Made by a program: the position numbers and the translations under genes
Shown here: one piece after another, positions 10,640-22,439 of the stretch
How positions within the stretch are numbered: the stretch's first letter is position 1
Layout of the letters: each line of letters begins with the position of its first letter
Origin: Margaritifera margaritifera
Taxonomy: Eukaryota > Mollusca > Bivalvia > Unionida > Margaritiferidae
NCBI GenBank assembly: GCA_029931535.1
Contig: JAQPZY010001412.1
Location: 930,001-994,000, forward strand
DNA length: 64,000 nt
Direction of reading: 5' to 3'
Notes under the pieces: generated by a model
Databases searched by the model: none
Told to the model about the DNA's origin: nothing
Seen by the model: the letters and a program-made list of their open reading frames with translations, nothing else

Positions 10640-11720
10640 GCAAGACTCCGCCCTTGACATGGGGGTCAAGTGCTTCATGACCGTAATATGACCATAGTAT
10701 CCGCGACCTGCAGTATTACTCGTATGAAACATACAATCCCAAACAAAAGAGTCGTGTAGAGCTGCAAGTGCAGGACACATTTCGCCTCTTTCTCCACGCC
10801 GAAACCTTTATCCAGGTTGTCGGCAAGCCCACAAATCCTTATGGGACAGATTACGCCGCAGCTGTCAAGGTGGAATTAGTCAATAATGGTGTGATGGGGA
10901 CGTTCGACAAAGGCCCCTATCTCATCAATAACAGAGCTGTTGAGTCCTGCCTTGATAACGTCTACGTTGCCTCGACCATTAACGGTCATGCTTGCTACAA
11001 TGAAGACCACGCCCGTAGCCCAGGTATTTCAGTGATATCCAGTTTCCTGCAATACGGGTCTGAAACGCCGTAGGAACTGCCGAAACGGATGCAACAGATC
11101 CCATTAACCCCAACAGTCAAAGTTTGCTTTGCGCTGCGGAAAGCACAGGTGGACGCGCATGGGAACATTTCCTGTTCTATACCGCTAACCCACATCTTCG
11201 GCTTCTGCCAGGATGTGCGCAGTGTTAACTTCAGCGCCAAACTTACCATTGCGCTATCCCGAAGGCAAAGTCACGCTCACAAACCTTGTTCTTTTTACGC
11301 CGGCTGCGACGTCGATGCTGGTGGCGGAGACCAACCTGCTCAACTTTATTCTGAGGCAGGGTACGGGGGGGGGGGAAGAGCAGCCTGGTATTCCAGGTCG
11401 TAACCACAGACACCCAGCAAAGCGCGGTCAAAGGCCAGTTCTCCTGGTAAATAAGCACCACGGCACGTCTTTGTAGCCTTCCAGAACGTGAAACGGCTAA
11501 ATAGACAAGAGCCCAACCAGACGGTGTTCGACAAGCTTGGAGTCACTGATGTGAACTTACGCCTCAATGACCACCTACGCGAACAATGACATGGCCCGCG
11601 CTTACCACCAAATCCTGAGATTCATGGAACGCGACCTGAGCTTGGATTCAGGCCTCCAGATAAGCCAAAAATATTTTGCAAACCTCTAACCAATCTACTA
11701 TTTTAACCTGCAACATCTTG
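10640..11720 (+). pseudogene. Candidate major capsid protein (double jelly-roll type), broken
   Basis: Two long open stretches, 10768-11073 and 11089 onward, lie in related frames with a stop at about 11071 between them. Characteristic pieces are DTFRLFLHAETFIQVVGKPT, AAVKVELVNNGVM and, about 130 residues later, ISCSIPLTHIFGFCQDV. A third piece in another frame (about 11240-11380) begins near LPLRYPEGKVTL. The order and the 'IPL-x-x-IFGFC' block resemble the capsid gene of Polinton/adintovirus-type elements. The family call is from memory of those genes, and a structure prediction would be needed to confirm a double jelly roll. A G-run at 11366-11375 lies at one frame change. C-terminal remnants may continue to about 11720. 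Confidence 0.45.
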
Positions 11721-12470
11721 ACTTGGTCAAGCAGGCTGTTGTGGGCATGTACTTTGAGGCGATTGTCGCGAAGGGCGCTGCTGCTATCTACAGGCCTATC
11801 ACCGTAATCCTCTCAGACAAAATACAATTGCTCGAGGGCGCCGGCGGGCGAATGAAGGTTATCGACGGCGCAGTAGTAAACACTATTTAAACGCCAATGC
11901 CAAACGCTACATATGCTCAATACAATGCCATACGAAAAACAACCATTGTCCCTTTCCTAAGGCAGACTCGAAAAGGTTGCCGCCTCAATAAAGGCCGACT
12001 ATGGACTCTGCATGTGCTCTGGTATAGAAACCTGTATGGGTGTGTCCAACTAATGTTGTCGCCCACCCAGGTCAAACACCTCGCACAACGACGGCCCATT
12101 CCTGCCGCTGGTCACCTTTACTATTCTGGCTTTGGTAGCCGTGGGCTACACAGCAGCGCTGTCTGCCGTTGAGATAGCTGGTGGTCTGGCCTTCGAGAGA
12201 GTCTTTGAAGCCAAGCGCGGCAGTTGTTTAGAAGAAAAGAAAAAATATCGAGGTTTGTACCTGCTGAACTTCTGCGTTTGGCCCACCTCTTCAAGCACTT
12301 CATCAACGTTTTTATGCGCGACAAACTGGTGCCCCTACCAGGGCGCAGCGAGCACGAAGCTGATATCTTCCACCACGACACTGAGTAGCGTTCAAGGCGA
12401 CGCCATTCCACCTTCTTCACTTCGACTCGTACGGCCTTGCGCCGCCTCCTGAATTAATTTTGTATTTTTC
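11720..12470 (+). pseudogene. Broken structural gene remnants with a membrane segment
   Basis: Short coding-like pieces occur: HLDLVKQAVVGMYFEAIVAKGA (about 11720-11785), VILSDKIQLLEGAGGRMKVI (about 11808-11868), and a hydrophobic run around 12110-12180 (TILALVAVGYTAALSAVEIAG). A basic segment and FVPAELLRLAHLFKHFINVF (about 12256-12320) follow. The hydrophobic run would span a membrane once. The first pieces may be the capsid C terminus, and the membrane piece looks like a separate gene. Stops and frame changes interrupt all of them. Functions are not assigned. Confidence 0.35.
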
Positions 12471-12559
12471 CAGAGAGAGGGAACGCGACCCTAGTTGCTT
12501 CCGCTGACCTTCTCCACGTTCCCGGCCCCACCTCTTTTTGGTATAGTGTAAACTTGTCT

Positions 12560-13660
12560 CCAGACTATGCCTGTGCACATCATCGGACGTTCGGACACCT
12601 CTCGTGCTCCGGCGGAAGGCCTGCTCAAACCCACCAACCAAAAACCGACCTCGTTGCTGTTAACAACGCGTTACTAACCCAGACCGAAACAACCTAGTCG
12701 AGTTCTCCGATGCCGCTGGTAACCGTAGCACTCGGGCGTGGATGTGTCTATTCTCCTAACCAAACCAGCCGATGTGGCAGCCGGCAAAATAGCTGTCTTT
12801 GCTGCCGATGGCACACTGTGGGATGGTGTTTAGCTTGTTAGCTGGACTCAAGTTGTTGCCATTACCAGGACTTCTGTTCTTAATTTGGCCGATCCCACCC
12901 AGCCACGAAAACGCCGCTTTGAAAAGATATGTCGACAGCAGTAATGCCCTCAGGGTTCTCAAGACTGGGGACCGCATGGCCGGCATCCTAAACATGAGCT
13001 CTAACAAAATGCTGTCTTTGGCAGACTCCGCCGAGCCTCATGAGCGGCTACAAAGGCATACTTAAACAGCCGTGGGGTCAAAAACCACGTCCCGAAACTC
13101 GCCGAATATATAAACAAAGAAGGCTTCATGTTTGAACATGTTCTTATCTCGACAGCAAAAACTCCACATTTTATATTAATTGAGAGTACTGAAAGGTCTT
13201 GCTCCGGCATTTCACACTAGCAGCTCTATACATTGGATGGTATAGTCTAAAGATACCTCTGCTTGCGCCAGTGCTTATTGGAGACAGTAAAGCTTTTAAC
13301 ACAACCATGCCTGTAGACATCTTCTCACGCTCTGCTATTTCAATCGCTGGCGACTCACGGGGCGATTTCACCCAGTACGCAACCAAAGCCGACCTTGCAG
13401 CTTTTAGCTTTTAGCAACCACGCCATTAACGCAGATCCAAATGATCTGATCGTGTTATATGATGCCCCGGGGGACCTTAAGACTCGGGCTTGGATGCTTC
13501 TGCTCTTCTCACAAAAGCAGCCAATGTAACTGGCGGCAACATTGCGACCTTGACGCCAATGGCACGCTGAAAGGTGCTGGTGTGTCCGTGGAACTTATCT
13601 CAATGTCAACGCACAAGCGTCGGGGCTTACAGCCACTTTAACCATATTCGGCAGCCGCCA
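12560..13660 (+). pseudogene. Fibre-like protein with tandem phage-tail-fibre style modules, broken
   Basis: The region codes, across several frame changes, two kinds of repeated module. Module A occurs at about 12660-12830 and again at about 13430-13600. Each copy has an acidic strand (NLVEFSDAAG or DLIVLYDAPG), then TRAW, and then a G-[KN]-IA-x-x-x-A-x-GTL turn (GKIAVFAADGTL and, after a one-base frame change, GGNIATLDANGTL). Module B lies at about 12870-13080. It contains the pattern L-x-LAD, a KRYVD step, KTGDRMAG, LNMSSNK and then a second LAD with ATKAYLN. This MxGxLxMxxNKxxxLxxP...ATKxYV pattern is the classic signature of trimeric phage tail fibres and related virion fibres. In a Polinton-like setting it suggests a host-attachment fibre. 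Frame changes near 12890 and 13040 and several stops make it a pseudogene. Confidence 0.6.
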
Positions 13661-14002
13661 TTAGATCGCGCACTAAAGATAAAACAAATCCACGGGGGAG
13701 TAACCAGACACAGAAAGAACTCGAATCATTTGGCACTTGCCAATCCAGATAATGACGAGAAAGTATTGGTGCATCTCGCAAAACAAGTTGACATCGACAA
13801 GGAATACAAACCATTGGTGGAAGAGTACCTGCATCATCTTGATATTAATACATACCGGTTCAGATTGGGATGGAACGAGGATGCAAAGCACATAGACAAT
13901 GAGCACTGGGACCACCCAGAGCACCCTAAACCAACCCGCGACCAGCTTGGGGTAATTGCGCTTTCGCTGTCGGAACAAAAGCTGAAAGTACTACCCTCGT
14001 AG
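13660..14002 (+). pseudogene. Unidentified acidic open frame after the fibre gene
   Basis: A clean open frame (part of a 142-codon frame from 13574) has a coding-like composition. It is rich in Asp, Glu, His and Leu and includes DKEYKPLVEEYLHHLDIN and TRDQLGVIALSLSEQKL before its stop. No family is recognised. It directly follows the fibre-like gene on the same strand with the same base composition, so it is likely another gene of the virus-like element or a C-terminal chaperone-like domain of the fibre gene. The start is uncertain because the frame overlaps the end of fibre module A. Confidence 0.4.
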
Positions 14003-14427
14003 GGTGTCGGGCACAATTGCTACTATAATGCTTACGTGGTATTTGGCGAAACGCTGTTGGCAGTAACCTTTCCTTCGAGTTATGTAGAACCCGCAATCAC
14101 TCGTCTCACCAACAGAGAAAAAACATAGTCATATTCGAAACAGACGTGGCGCTCTGTCGCATCGCAGTAATCAGCCAGAAAAACAAACAATCGCTGAAAC
14201 TGCGGAGAGAAGGCACGGTATGTGTGACTCCTGGCGAGCTTGTTGGCGGGCGTGTATGATATCATACCTATTTTTAAAAATAAAAAAAAATTAAGAAAAA
14301 GGTTGCTTTTTGACAAACTAATCAAACTAATCAAAAAATTATGTGTAATACTATATACTTTAAAATAAAGACAGCAGTGATACGCCACATTATATTCAAT
14401 GATTTCAATCGTCATCATTCTAAAGAA

Positions 14428-14428
<1 letters not shown>

Positions 14429-14484
<56 letters not shown>
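14429..14484. repeat. (AT)n microsatellite
   Basis: A pure AT dinucleotide run just right of the virus-like island. The minus-strand frame through it is not coding. Confidence 0.95.
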
Positions 14485-14488
<4 letters not shown>

Positions 14489-14631
14489 GTTTTCAATAAT
14501 ACACGACAATGTCATAAAGTAATACGTGTTTTAACCATTGTATATGTATTATGATATGTACAGTTGTTTTAATTAGGGTCATATGTAAATTGAGTTTTTG
14601 CAAAATATATCTTCCCTTAAAGTAGAGACAT

Positions 14632-14633
14632 TA

Positions 14634-14700
<67 letters not shown>
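14632..14700. repeat. (ATT)n microsatellite
   Basis: About 22 uninterrupted ATT units lie in AT-rich DNA. Confidence 0.95.
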
Positions 14701-16100
14701 CACTGAACTAAATTAGAATTACATCTACAATATGACAGTTAATGAACCGATTCGTCGATAGTAGATTTATTACACGAATAAAATATTTACTAGTTGACTG
14801 TTTTACTTTCTGAAATTTCTTCGCTGAAGTATCTGAGTTGCGACACAGATGAGTACACTGTAATCCAACACCAGTTTACATTTATTTCCAATTTTTATAT
14901 CCCAAAAGTCATATACCTAGTTATGCAGATTTTGCACGAATAGTCCACTCTTTTCCATACAAGAAAAGCGGAAGAAAAAAAAAAACTACCCCCCCCCCAA
15001 AAAAAAACAACCAAATAAAAACAAGCTGACGAATGTCACGAGTGATATATGAGTGAGGATAAACCTTAATCCAACTACAGTCCTATGTCTTGGCAAACGT
15101 ATTGCTTCTATGATTATTTTGTTGTCTCTTAAATCCATTTTGTCCGATGTTGATCCACTAAAGCAGTCTATCGTCTGTGATGACAGAATACCTACTACAC
15201 GCAAGTAATCTACGTCAAAGAGGAATCTACAGCAGTACAAGACAAATGGAAACAGCATTGTAATGAATAGCACTCCAATAGGTTCAAATTGTATTACTCT
15301 AATCAGAGTTGAAAATATTTTTAAAACTGTCTTTTATACTACGATTTATGGATTTTGTCTTTTTTTACCACACAGCAAAAACTAGATTAAATTACTTTTT
15401 AAAAATGACATATAAATAAAGCCTCAAGCAACAATTATTTTGTCTTAATCAATTAATGGGTATGATCAGACATTGGCAGATGTATAAGTGTACAGGTGTA
15501 TAAAATTCCAAATAAATTGGAATGTAGGACTTTCTGCATGCCTTGTTTCATTTCTCAATCAATGTCGAGCAAACAAGATTCACGTGACTGATGCATAAAG
15601 GCAGGACCGTCAGTGTTCTTTGTGAAATATTTTTCCTATTTGTCAATTTATTATACAGCTGATATTTAGCAAACTTTATTTTCTTGAAGAGGTATTGATT
15701 TTTTTTTCTTCTTCAGAAAAACGACATCTCTTGGTACAACTAATGCAACAAGTGTACGCTTTTAAATGTACCGATTAACTTAGTCACTGATCATACAAGA
15801 ATCACGAACATACATCTTTGACTCTGTGCACCCAAGTCCTCGGGAAATAGCTTGAACCATAAGACTGTCTACCATCGTGTTTTTCCAAACGTTTTAACAC
15901 AGAAAACCGAGAATGATCTGTGTAATTAATCAAGTAATAGAGAAACGAAGAGATAAGGAAGCAATGATGGAAATTGTGGAACGTATGTCTAATGAAATTA
16001 AGTCCTGCATAAAGTTCTAATGACACAAGAGATTTTCCACCGATAAACATTCCGAAAATACTTAGCAGCACATGATATACGTAATTACTCAGGTCACAAT
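14701..16100. other. AT-rich spacer
   Basis: No gene is recognisable. A C-run and A-run pair sits at 14991-15007. Minus-strand frames at 14986-15273 and 15802-16071 are open but hydrophobic or featureless and lack splice context I can defend. Confidence 0.55.
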
Positions 16101-16107
16101 CCAGGGA

Positions 16108-16209
16108 TATCTGAATGGCCGTGCTGGTGCATAAGAGATAAGCGAAAGTCGCGACATGGGTTCAATTCCTGCTTGGATCGAATTATAACCATCTATCCTG
16201 TTTGATTAC

Positions 16210-16282
<73 letters not shown>
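16108..16282 (+). repeat. tRNA-derived SINE fragment with (ATT)n tail
   Basis: The plus strand holds an A-box-like TGGCCGTGCTGG and, about 45 bases later, a B-box-like GGGTTCAATTC, as in a tRNA-derived RNA polymerase III promoter. After a short body the copy runs into about 23 ATT units (16213-16282). A trinucleotide tail directly behind a tRNA-like head is how many SINEs end, so I read the microsatellite as the expanded SINE tail. Confidence 0.55.
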
Positions 16283-16394
16283 GCTTTTATATAATCATGT
16301 ATTCAGATATACAATGTGGGATCCAGGGACGAGGATAAATATAAGATTGAGCGTAGATTCCTAGTACAAGGGTTACATTTTCACTTTCAATCAA

Positions 16395-16395
16395 G

Positions 16396-16438
<43 letters not shown>

Positions 16439-16458
16439 CTCGTCTATCTATCTATCTA
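16395..16458. repeat. (TATC)n microsatellite
   Basis: About ten TCTA units, then an ACTCG interruption and a few more. Simple sequence. Confidence 0.95.
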
Positions 16459-16559
16459 CTTCTGACTGTTTTGGTTGGGTCGTTCGTTTAGGAGAATGCA
16501 CGTTGGTTGGTTTGTTGGTTGTTACGGGTACATCAACACTTTTTAGGTTATTTCGTGCT

Positions 16560-16655
16560 GAGGTAAGTTGAGTGAAGTTCCTTGCCCAAAGACACATCAC
16601 AGTAGCTAATCCAGGCTGATTCAAAGGTGGGAATCAAACCCAGACCGGTGTGGAC
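16560..16655 (-). repeat. SINE body fragment
   Basis: On the minus strand this piece has a B-box-like GGTTTGATTCCC and then GTGTCTTTGGGCAAGGAACTT. It matches the same central SINE block seen at 7360-7535. The tRNA-like head is incomplete. Confidence 0.5.
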
Positions 16656-16659
16656 TCAT

Positions 16660-19180
16660 AAGTACGTACGTATGTATCTATGCACGTATTATGTATGCGT
16701 TTATTTTTTAAAACTATCGTTAGTGTATAAATATATAATCTCTGATATCTTTTTATTATCAACAACATAACTGAATGGACGAGACTATGGCTACATACAC
16801 TCAGCTCCTCTGGTGCACTTTTTAATAGGTTTCCAATCCGGACTCGGAACTTCAATGCCAATCTTTCCAAACGTCCCGTTCTGATTTCCGCGGAGCACGA
16901 TTTACTTTCAATCATTCAAAATGTTACCGCGACACTGGATGATATAGATACTATGAATGAGGCTATTTTGAAAATTGAATGGCTGTAAAATTTAATTTCA
17001 ACTATTTGGCAACTCGGAAACGAAAAAAGGAGTCTCGTGAATCCAAGTTCAAAAATAAACACAGTTGGCAGCCTGCTTATGTGCCAGAGGATGTACGGAA
17101 TTGCATTTCTGACATTAGAATCAAACCCATACCTTAACTTTTTGTTCAGAATTCAAACCTCAGCAAATCAGAAATTGAAACGTTGCAAAATTTATCCAGA
17201 AACAGCTTTTCGAATATGCACTTTGGTTACGGCTTACAAACGAAATAAGAACATAAGATCTTCTTAGTGCGATCCAAACAACCGAGTATTGACAAACCTG
17301 GTTGTTGTAAGCATGAATTTAACGGTTGTAAGCTGTGTTATTTTCTATAAAAAAATCAGACTCTAAACTGTAAAAAGCAGTATTATGCGGAAAGAGATAG
17401 AAATGTATGCGTTAGGATGGAGGGGCAGTTTTCAGACATACGACTGCAAGACATCTATATAAGGATTTGTGTATAAACTGTAATAAAGATCATTTGTGAG
17501 TGACTGGCACTGAGCACAACATCTACTGGTCAAAGGCGCAATTAAGAAAAAGAGAAAATTCAGGTAACGAATCGATAAGTAGCGGGGGGTGGGAATGGGG
17601 CTGCTCCGGTTGCAACGCGGGCGATGTGGTGTGTTCTTGGTCTCGCCACCAACCGGGATAATAAGTAAGAGGCTGCTAATTCTTTTTCCTATATATAATC
17701 ATATACCATATATTTCCAGGTGCAATCAAATAAAAAATTAATGCTTTACTATTAATTTGAAGAAAAACACAAAAATATAGGGTCCACCCCCACTTAAGCA
17801 TCCAATAATCAGTTGATTGAGATTACCCGCAGTTCAGCAGAAAATAAAAATATAAATTCTGAATAAAACTAGACCTTCTATTCTGCGGAGGAAAAAATTA
17901 ATCTTTCAAATAAATACAAACTTAACATTCATACCTCTGTTATTAATCAATCAGGCAACATAGAGGGTGTGCATATTAGCAACAGGTTCCCTAACAAATT
18001 GGACCAAAGGATTCAGTGTTTTGGGGATGTTTATTTATTTATCTTTTTATTATTATTTTGTTTTAATACTATCTCCCATTATATTAGAAAATACTAAAAT
18101 TAATGTTATGTGCGATTCATATCCAAATTTAAATTGTGTTTTTCTATAAAAATTGAAAACAAAACGAAAGTATAAGCTCATCTTGAGTATTCTTATGTTC
18201 CGGTGAATATTCAATGGTGACGAATAATGATGGATACTTATAATTAGAGCACAATCTGAATCTTACATTTTCATCCATAAAGCGCAGTCACCCACCCACC
18301 CACTCCTTCCCAAAAGAAAGAAAGAAAAGAAGACCACAAGTTGTTAGCTAATGCATGTAAAAAGTTGATGATGGTTCGAAAATACATAATTGAAAGTCAT
18401 CAATTTTCATTTATCTAGCGAGTTTAGTGTATGACGTTACATGTATCTAGCTCGTTTAGTGTATGACGTTACATGTATCTTGCGCGTTTAGTGTATGACG
18501 CAACAAACGCTTGTAATCATCCTTGAGTTATATGACATCGACGTGGGTGTTAAAATTGTATGTAGGACTACGACGGAGAATAAGAAACGAATCTAAAAGT
18601 ATATTAATTGTTTTATCATGACTTATCTGCTTTCCTTTAAACTCTGACAAAATATTTTATTGTTCAAGATGATTTAAGTCATTTAACTATTCTTCACTGA
18701 CCCCTTCAAGGGTGAATCTACTGCATAAGTAAAATCAAGCCGCTTGATGTCGCTCTCATTAAACTAGGACGCGGATAACGTCTTCTGGATTATAATTAGC
18801 TACGATATTTATCGCATAAATATGATATTTGCTTTTTTGTTATTTAATTCTTACATTTATAGCGCAAACGATTTTACATACACCATTGTTTATTGAGGCC
18901 CTAATTCTTAATGGGGCTGTTTGGACGCTCAGGGAAGAAATATGCAATATCAAAGGATTGCTATTGCTTTTGACTGATACGTAGCCAAACATTGTACACA
19001 TCATACTATATATCGCAACAATAGAAATATGTAACAACAATACTAAGTAACTATTGGCCCATGTTGATTTTTCACATAGGTCATTCATAAACGAGAAAAA
19101 GTCACAGACAATTTATTGAAAATCTTCTGTAACTTTCCGTAAAAAATCTATGGAGATTGTTTAGCACTTTCAGCTCAGTA
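16660..19180. other. AT-rich spacer with one short tandem repeat
   Basis: Frames at 16634-16915 (minus), 17037-17267 and 17967-18149 (plus) and 18840-19088 (minus) are open but show no motif, repeat or splice pattern that supports a gene. A 32-bp repeat at 18414-18507 is listed separately. Confidence 0.55.
18414..18507. repeat. 32-bp tandem repeat, three copies
   Basis: Three head-to-tail copies share the core TTTAGTGTATGACGTTACAT, with small differences around TCTAGCGAG, TCTAGCTCG and TCTTGCGCG. Confidence 0.9.
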
Positions 19181-19184
19181 AACA

Positions 19185-19187
<3 letters not shown>

Positions 19188-19262
<75 letters not shown>
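19188..19262. repeat. (CT)n microsatellite
   Basis: A pure CT dinucleotide run of about 37 units. Confidence 0.95.
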
Positions 19263-19264
<2 letters not shown>

Positions 19265-19266
<2 letters not shown>

Positions 19267-20920
19267 ATGCAAAATACGGTGTTTGTCTATTTTCTTTTGT
19301 CTTTTCTATGAGACAGTAGAGAACAACAACGTATTGGATTAGTTCGAGAAAACAATCTGCAAGGAGGTTTTTTTTTTCAATTCGTGAAATCTAGCGGCAC
19401 CAAATATATCAAACTGGGTAAGATGCCTATTTATTGACAGTGTAACTATTACATCAGACATTACCTAAAGACTGTGGCATCCAAAAGTATTGATTAGACA
19501 GAATGAGTAATATATTGGTACATGTTAATGCAATGCAGTGGAGTGGAGTTGAATAATCCTTCTTTTATGCACACGGCTTGGTGGTTTTTGTTTGAGCTAA
19601 AAACTGTATTTTCTAGCTGGAGCATCAGTCTAATAATGAAACTAAAGCGATTATATTTTTCTGATATATATTTTAAAAAACCAGCGATCAGAAATATTTA
19701 CTATAGCAAGGATAGAACGAAGAAAAAAACTATCCATTGTGGAGTCCTGCTTATGGCTATTATTACCCTCTACTCCAACAAATGTTCTAAGCTTTTCCTC
19801 TGTGATTTCTCTCCTGAAAATAAATTATTTTTCCTATGTAATCATGCCAACTTCGTACAAACATCTGCTTGATGAATAGGACGTAAGGTGAAGGTCAATG
19901 GGAGTGATTTTGTTTTTTATTGTTTCTTATTTTTGTGTATTGCTCAAAACGGTATCCATCAGCCTTTAGTTGTCCATTTGTGAAGAAAGTAAAATAAATT
20001 ATAAATATCATTAAATGGCAGCTTCAGATTACTGTTCAGTGAGCAATATAATTAAAAGTAATTTTTAATAGGTTTTCACTCCGAATCCTGTACTCTTAAA
20101 AAGGAATTGTAAACACTGCCTAAACAAATACGTTTCCTACAAATTTCAAATAAAGGATAACAGTGACCATCATTGTCATAAGAAATCTATAAGAAAGAAC
20201 TTTTCCACATGAAAGATTTAACATGTTTAATATATATAATATATATATACGTAGAAGTAGTCATGGTAAGTTTTCAGCTTTCTAAACAGTTTACTTTCTG
20301 TTGTTGCTAAGGGAGAAATGAGATTCTTTAAACAGCCGAAATCAGTTCATGAAGGTAACTGTTGAACTGTCATCTTCTTCCAGCAAAGTCACTCTGTTTC
20401 CTGTTACTGATCAACTGTGTTGTATGAAAGGCCATTGCAAATGGATGGAGAAGCTGTTGAAATAAAGAGAAGTTGTTATTGATATGTTGTATTACTATTC
20501 TCTTACCATTATTACATTTTAGCTCCTGGTATTGCCTATAATGTGAATATTATATGTAAATATGTCAATCTCGCGACGATAAATATGGCTACCCATGAAC
20601 GGTGTTTGCTGAGACAAATAGAAGAAGAGGTAGAAGAAAAAAAAAAAAAAAAAAAAAAACCACCAGCAAATCAAACAAACAAACTGAAACAAACCAAATA
20701 TCAACTAAAGTTTATTTTTTTTCCAAGTTGATTCTTAATTCCGATAATGTTGTTTGTTTTAATAATTTGCAGTATACATTTGTCCCATAGCGTAACATGA
20801 AAGACACTGAGAATAAGATCTATCACTGATGTCATTTTCATGAATCCATCTACCAAAGAAGATGCTAATTGTACTTTGTAGTGTAAATATATTTGATTAG
20901 CTAATAAGTAGACAATTATA
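19265..20920. other. AT-rich spacer
   Basis: The stretch holds a 116-codon open frame at 19522-19872 with no recognisable motif and a composition close to the background, and an A-run at 20639-20660. I see no supported gene. Confidence 0.5.
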
Positions 20921-20930
20921 TTGGGTAGCA

Positions 20931-21113
20931 CAGGGCTGGATTAAGACCTTTAGAGGCCCTAAGCACTGAAAATATTATGGTCCCTTCACCCCCATATGTA
21001 ATTAAAAATAAAAACAATACCAAACCGTAATTTCTCATAATTTTTTTGTGTGCCTCTGCTTTGCTGATGCCCTAAGCACGTCCTTAGTCTGCCTATTGGG
21101 TAATCCAGCACCG
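20931..21113. mobile_element. hAT-type MITE with 8-bp target-site duplication
   Basis: The 183-bp element starts CAGGGCTGGATTA and ends TAATCCAGCACCG, giving 13-bp inverted ends with two mismatches. An identical 8-bp GGGTAGCA lies directly on both sides (20923-20930 and 21114-21121). An 8-bp duplication and CAGGG-like ends are the hallmarks of hAT transposons. The interior repeats GCCCTAAGCAC on both arms and codes nothing, so the element depended on a transposase supplied from elsewhere. Confidence 0.85.
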
Positions 21114-21124
21114 GGGTAGCACGA

Positions 21125-21950
21125 TCTGTAACTAAGTAAGGCTATCTTTCTATAAAGTGTGCTTGACATAAATACACATGCCAAAATATGGCTAAGGGAC
21201 GAGTTTTATTCAGTTTTCTAATTACTACTGACACAAAAATGTAGAATCGATCCCGTTTAAAAAATGAATATTTTTAAACACCGTTAACGTTTTATGATGG
21301 TTTCACTCAATTATCAAATGAACTTTAAAATGAAGAAGAAAAAAATTGTTTATAATATAAGCGTAAAGGAAATAAATATTGGTCATACGCGCAAATCTGG
21401 TTGTTACTTATAGAAAATGTTATTTAACGGTTTATCAGTTTAAACACCAACCACTCATCCATCGGTCTATGTATAGATGTATGTATGTACGTACTTCTAC
21501 TGTTGTATATACAAACTAATATTTATTCCATGTATTTGTATGATTCTGTTTGTCTTTGTTCTTGCAAAGTGGAGAAATAATTTTTTTTTAAATTAACTAT
21601 ATTTTACCAACATTCATCCAAGCACAAACATTTGAAAATCAAATGGCTTACTTTTAGTGCGATATTTTTGGGACATTATTCATAATAGAGAAAAATGAGC
21701 TGATCTAAGAGGAAAGTAAAGATTGGCCTGCGTTATTTACAAATCATATAATATTCAGTTCCTTTTCAGGTGAGATATCTGTAGAGAAACAGAATTATGA
21801 CGAAGTTTAACATATCAATAATAAACAAGAATAAACAATAAAGACAACAACAACAAAATCACTAAGGTTTCACAGTGACTTTAAGAATTTTAGGTTTTGA
21901 TAATGTTTTTGTGTGTTTACATATGGGGAAAGAATATTATCATACAGGTT
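21125..21950. other. AT-rich spacer
   Basis: No gene, tandem repeat or element end was recognised. Confidence 0.5.
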
Positions 21951-21959
21951 AGATAATCC

Positions 21960-22065
21960 TTAAATTCGTCCACTCCTGATAATCGAACCCGGATCAGGGG
22001 GTTACAGCACCAATCGCCTTGCATGCACGTACCAACCCTCATACCCTCTCGACATATCGCACATC
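21960..22065 (-). repeat. Possible tRNA-derived SINE fragment
   Basis: The minus strand has GGGTTGGTACGTGC as a weak A box and CCGGGTTCGATTATC as a B box at about tRNA spacing. No clear acceptor stem or tail is visible, so the call is tentative. Confidence 0.35.
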
Positions 22066-22303
22066 TCCAAAACAAGGATGGAACACATTCGTTGATTTAG
22101 GCATTCGTGCGTAGCAGACACATTCGCATGGCCACCCAGTAATGAACTTTCATCTTAATACACAGCCCCTCAGGATTTCACTGACCGAAATCAAAGTATA
22201 CAGAAATTTATATAGATAATTATAAATATACAACAAAGAGGAAAGTTATATCTTAACGGCGCAAGCACAACACGAATGTGATCAGCTCTAGATTTTATTT
22301 CAT

Positions 22304-22335
<32 letters not shown>
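22304..22335. repeat. Poly(T) run
   Basis: A run of about 32 T, which on the minus strand is a poly(A). It may be the tail of a retroposed copy, but no body upstream is recognisable. Confidence 0.8.
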
Positions 22336-22339
<4 letters not shown>

Positions 22340-22439
22340 GATTGGATTTTATTGTTTGTTTATATGTTTACTCACCATTACTGAGGTCTGGTGTCCTTTT
22401 TACCACTATTTTATCCTCCTAGAAATATAGACCAGATAA

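Larger units (their letters stand above)
8641..14270 (+). mobile_element. Polinton/Maverick (adintovirus-like) relic, right island
   Basis: This block of about 5.6 kb is GC-richer than its surroundings and all recognisable genes lie on the plus strand. In order they are the N-terminal half of a protein-primed DNA polymerase, an Ala/Lys-rich protein, a candidate double-jelly-roll capsid protein, a membrane protein and a fibre-like protein with tandem modules. Every gene is broken by frame changes or stops. The polymerase stops after its first exonuclease motif, so the polymerase core has been deleted. No integrase, terminal repeat or target duplication was found in this block. The gene set fits large self-synthesising DNA transposons and related endogenous viruses of invertebrates. 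Confidence 0.65.

Noticed and set aside
19522..19872. 116-codon plus-strand open frame as a host gene
   Set aside because: No motif, no splice sites worth naming and a composition like the surrounding AT-rich DNA.
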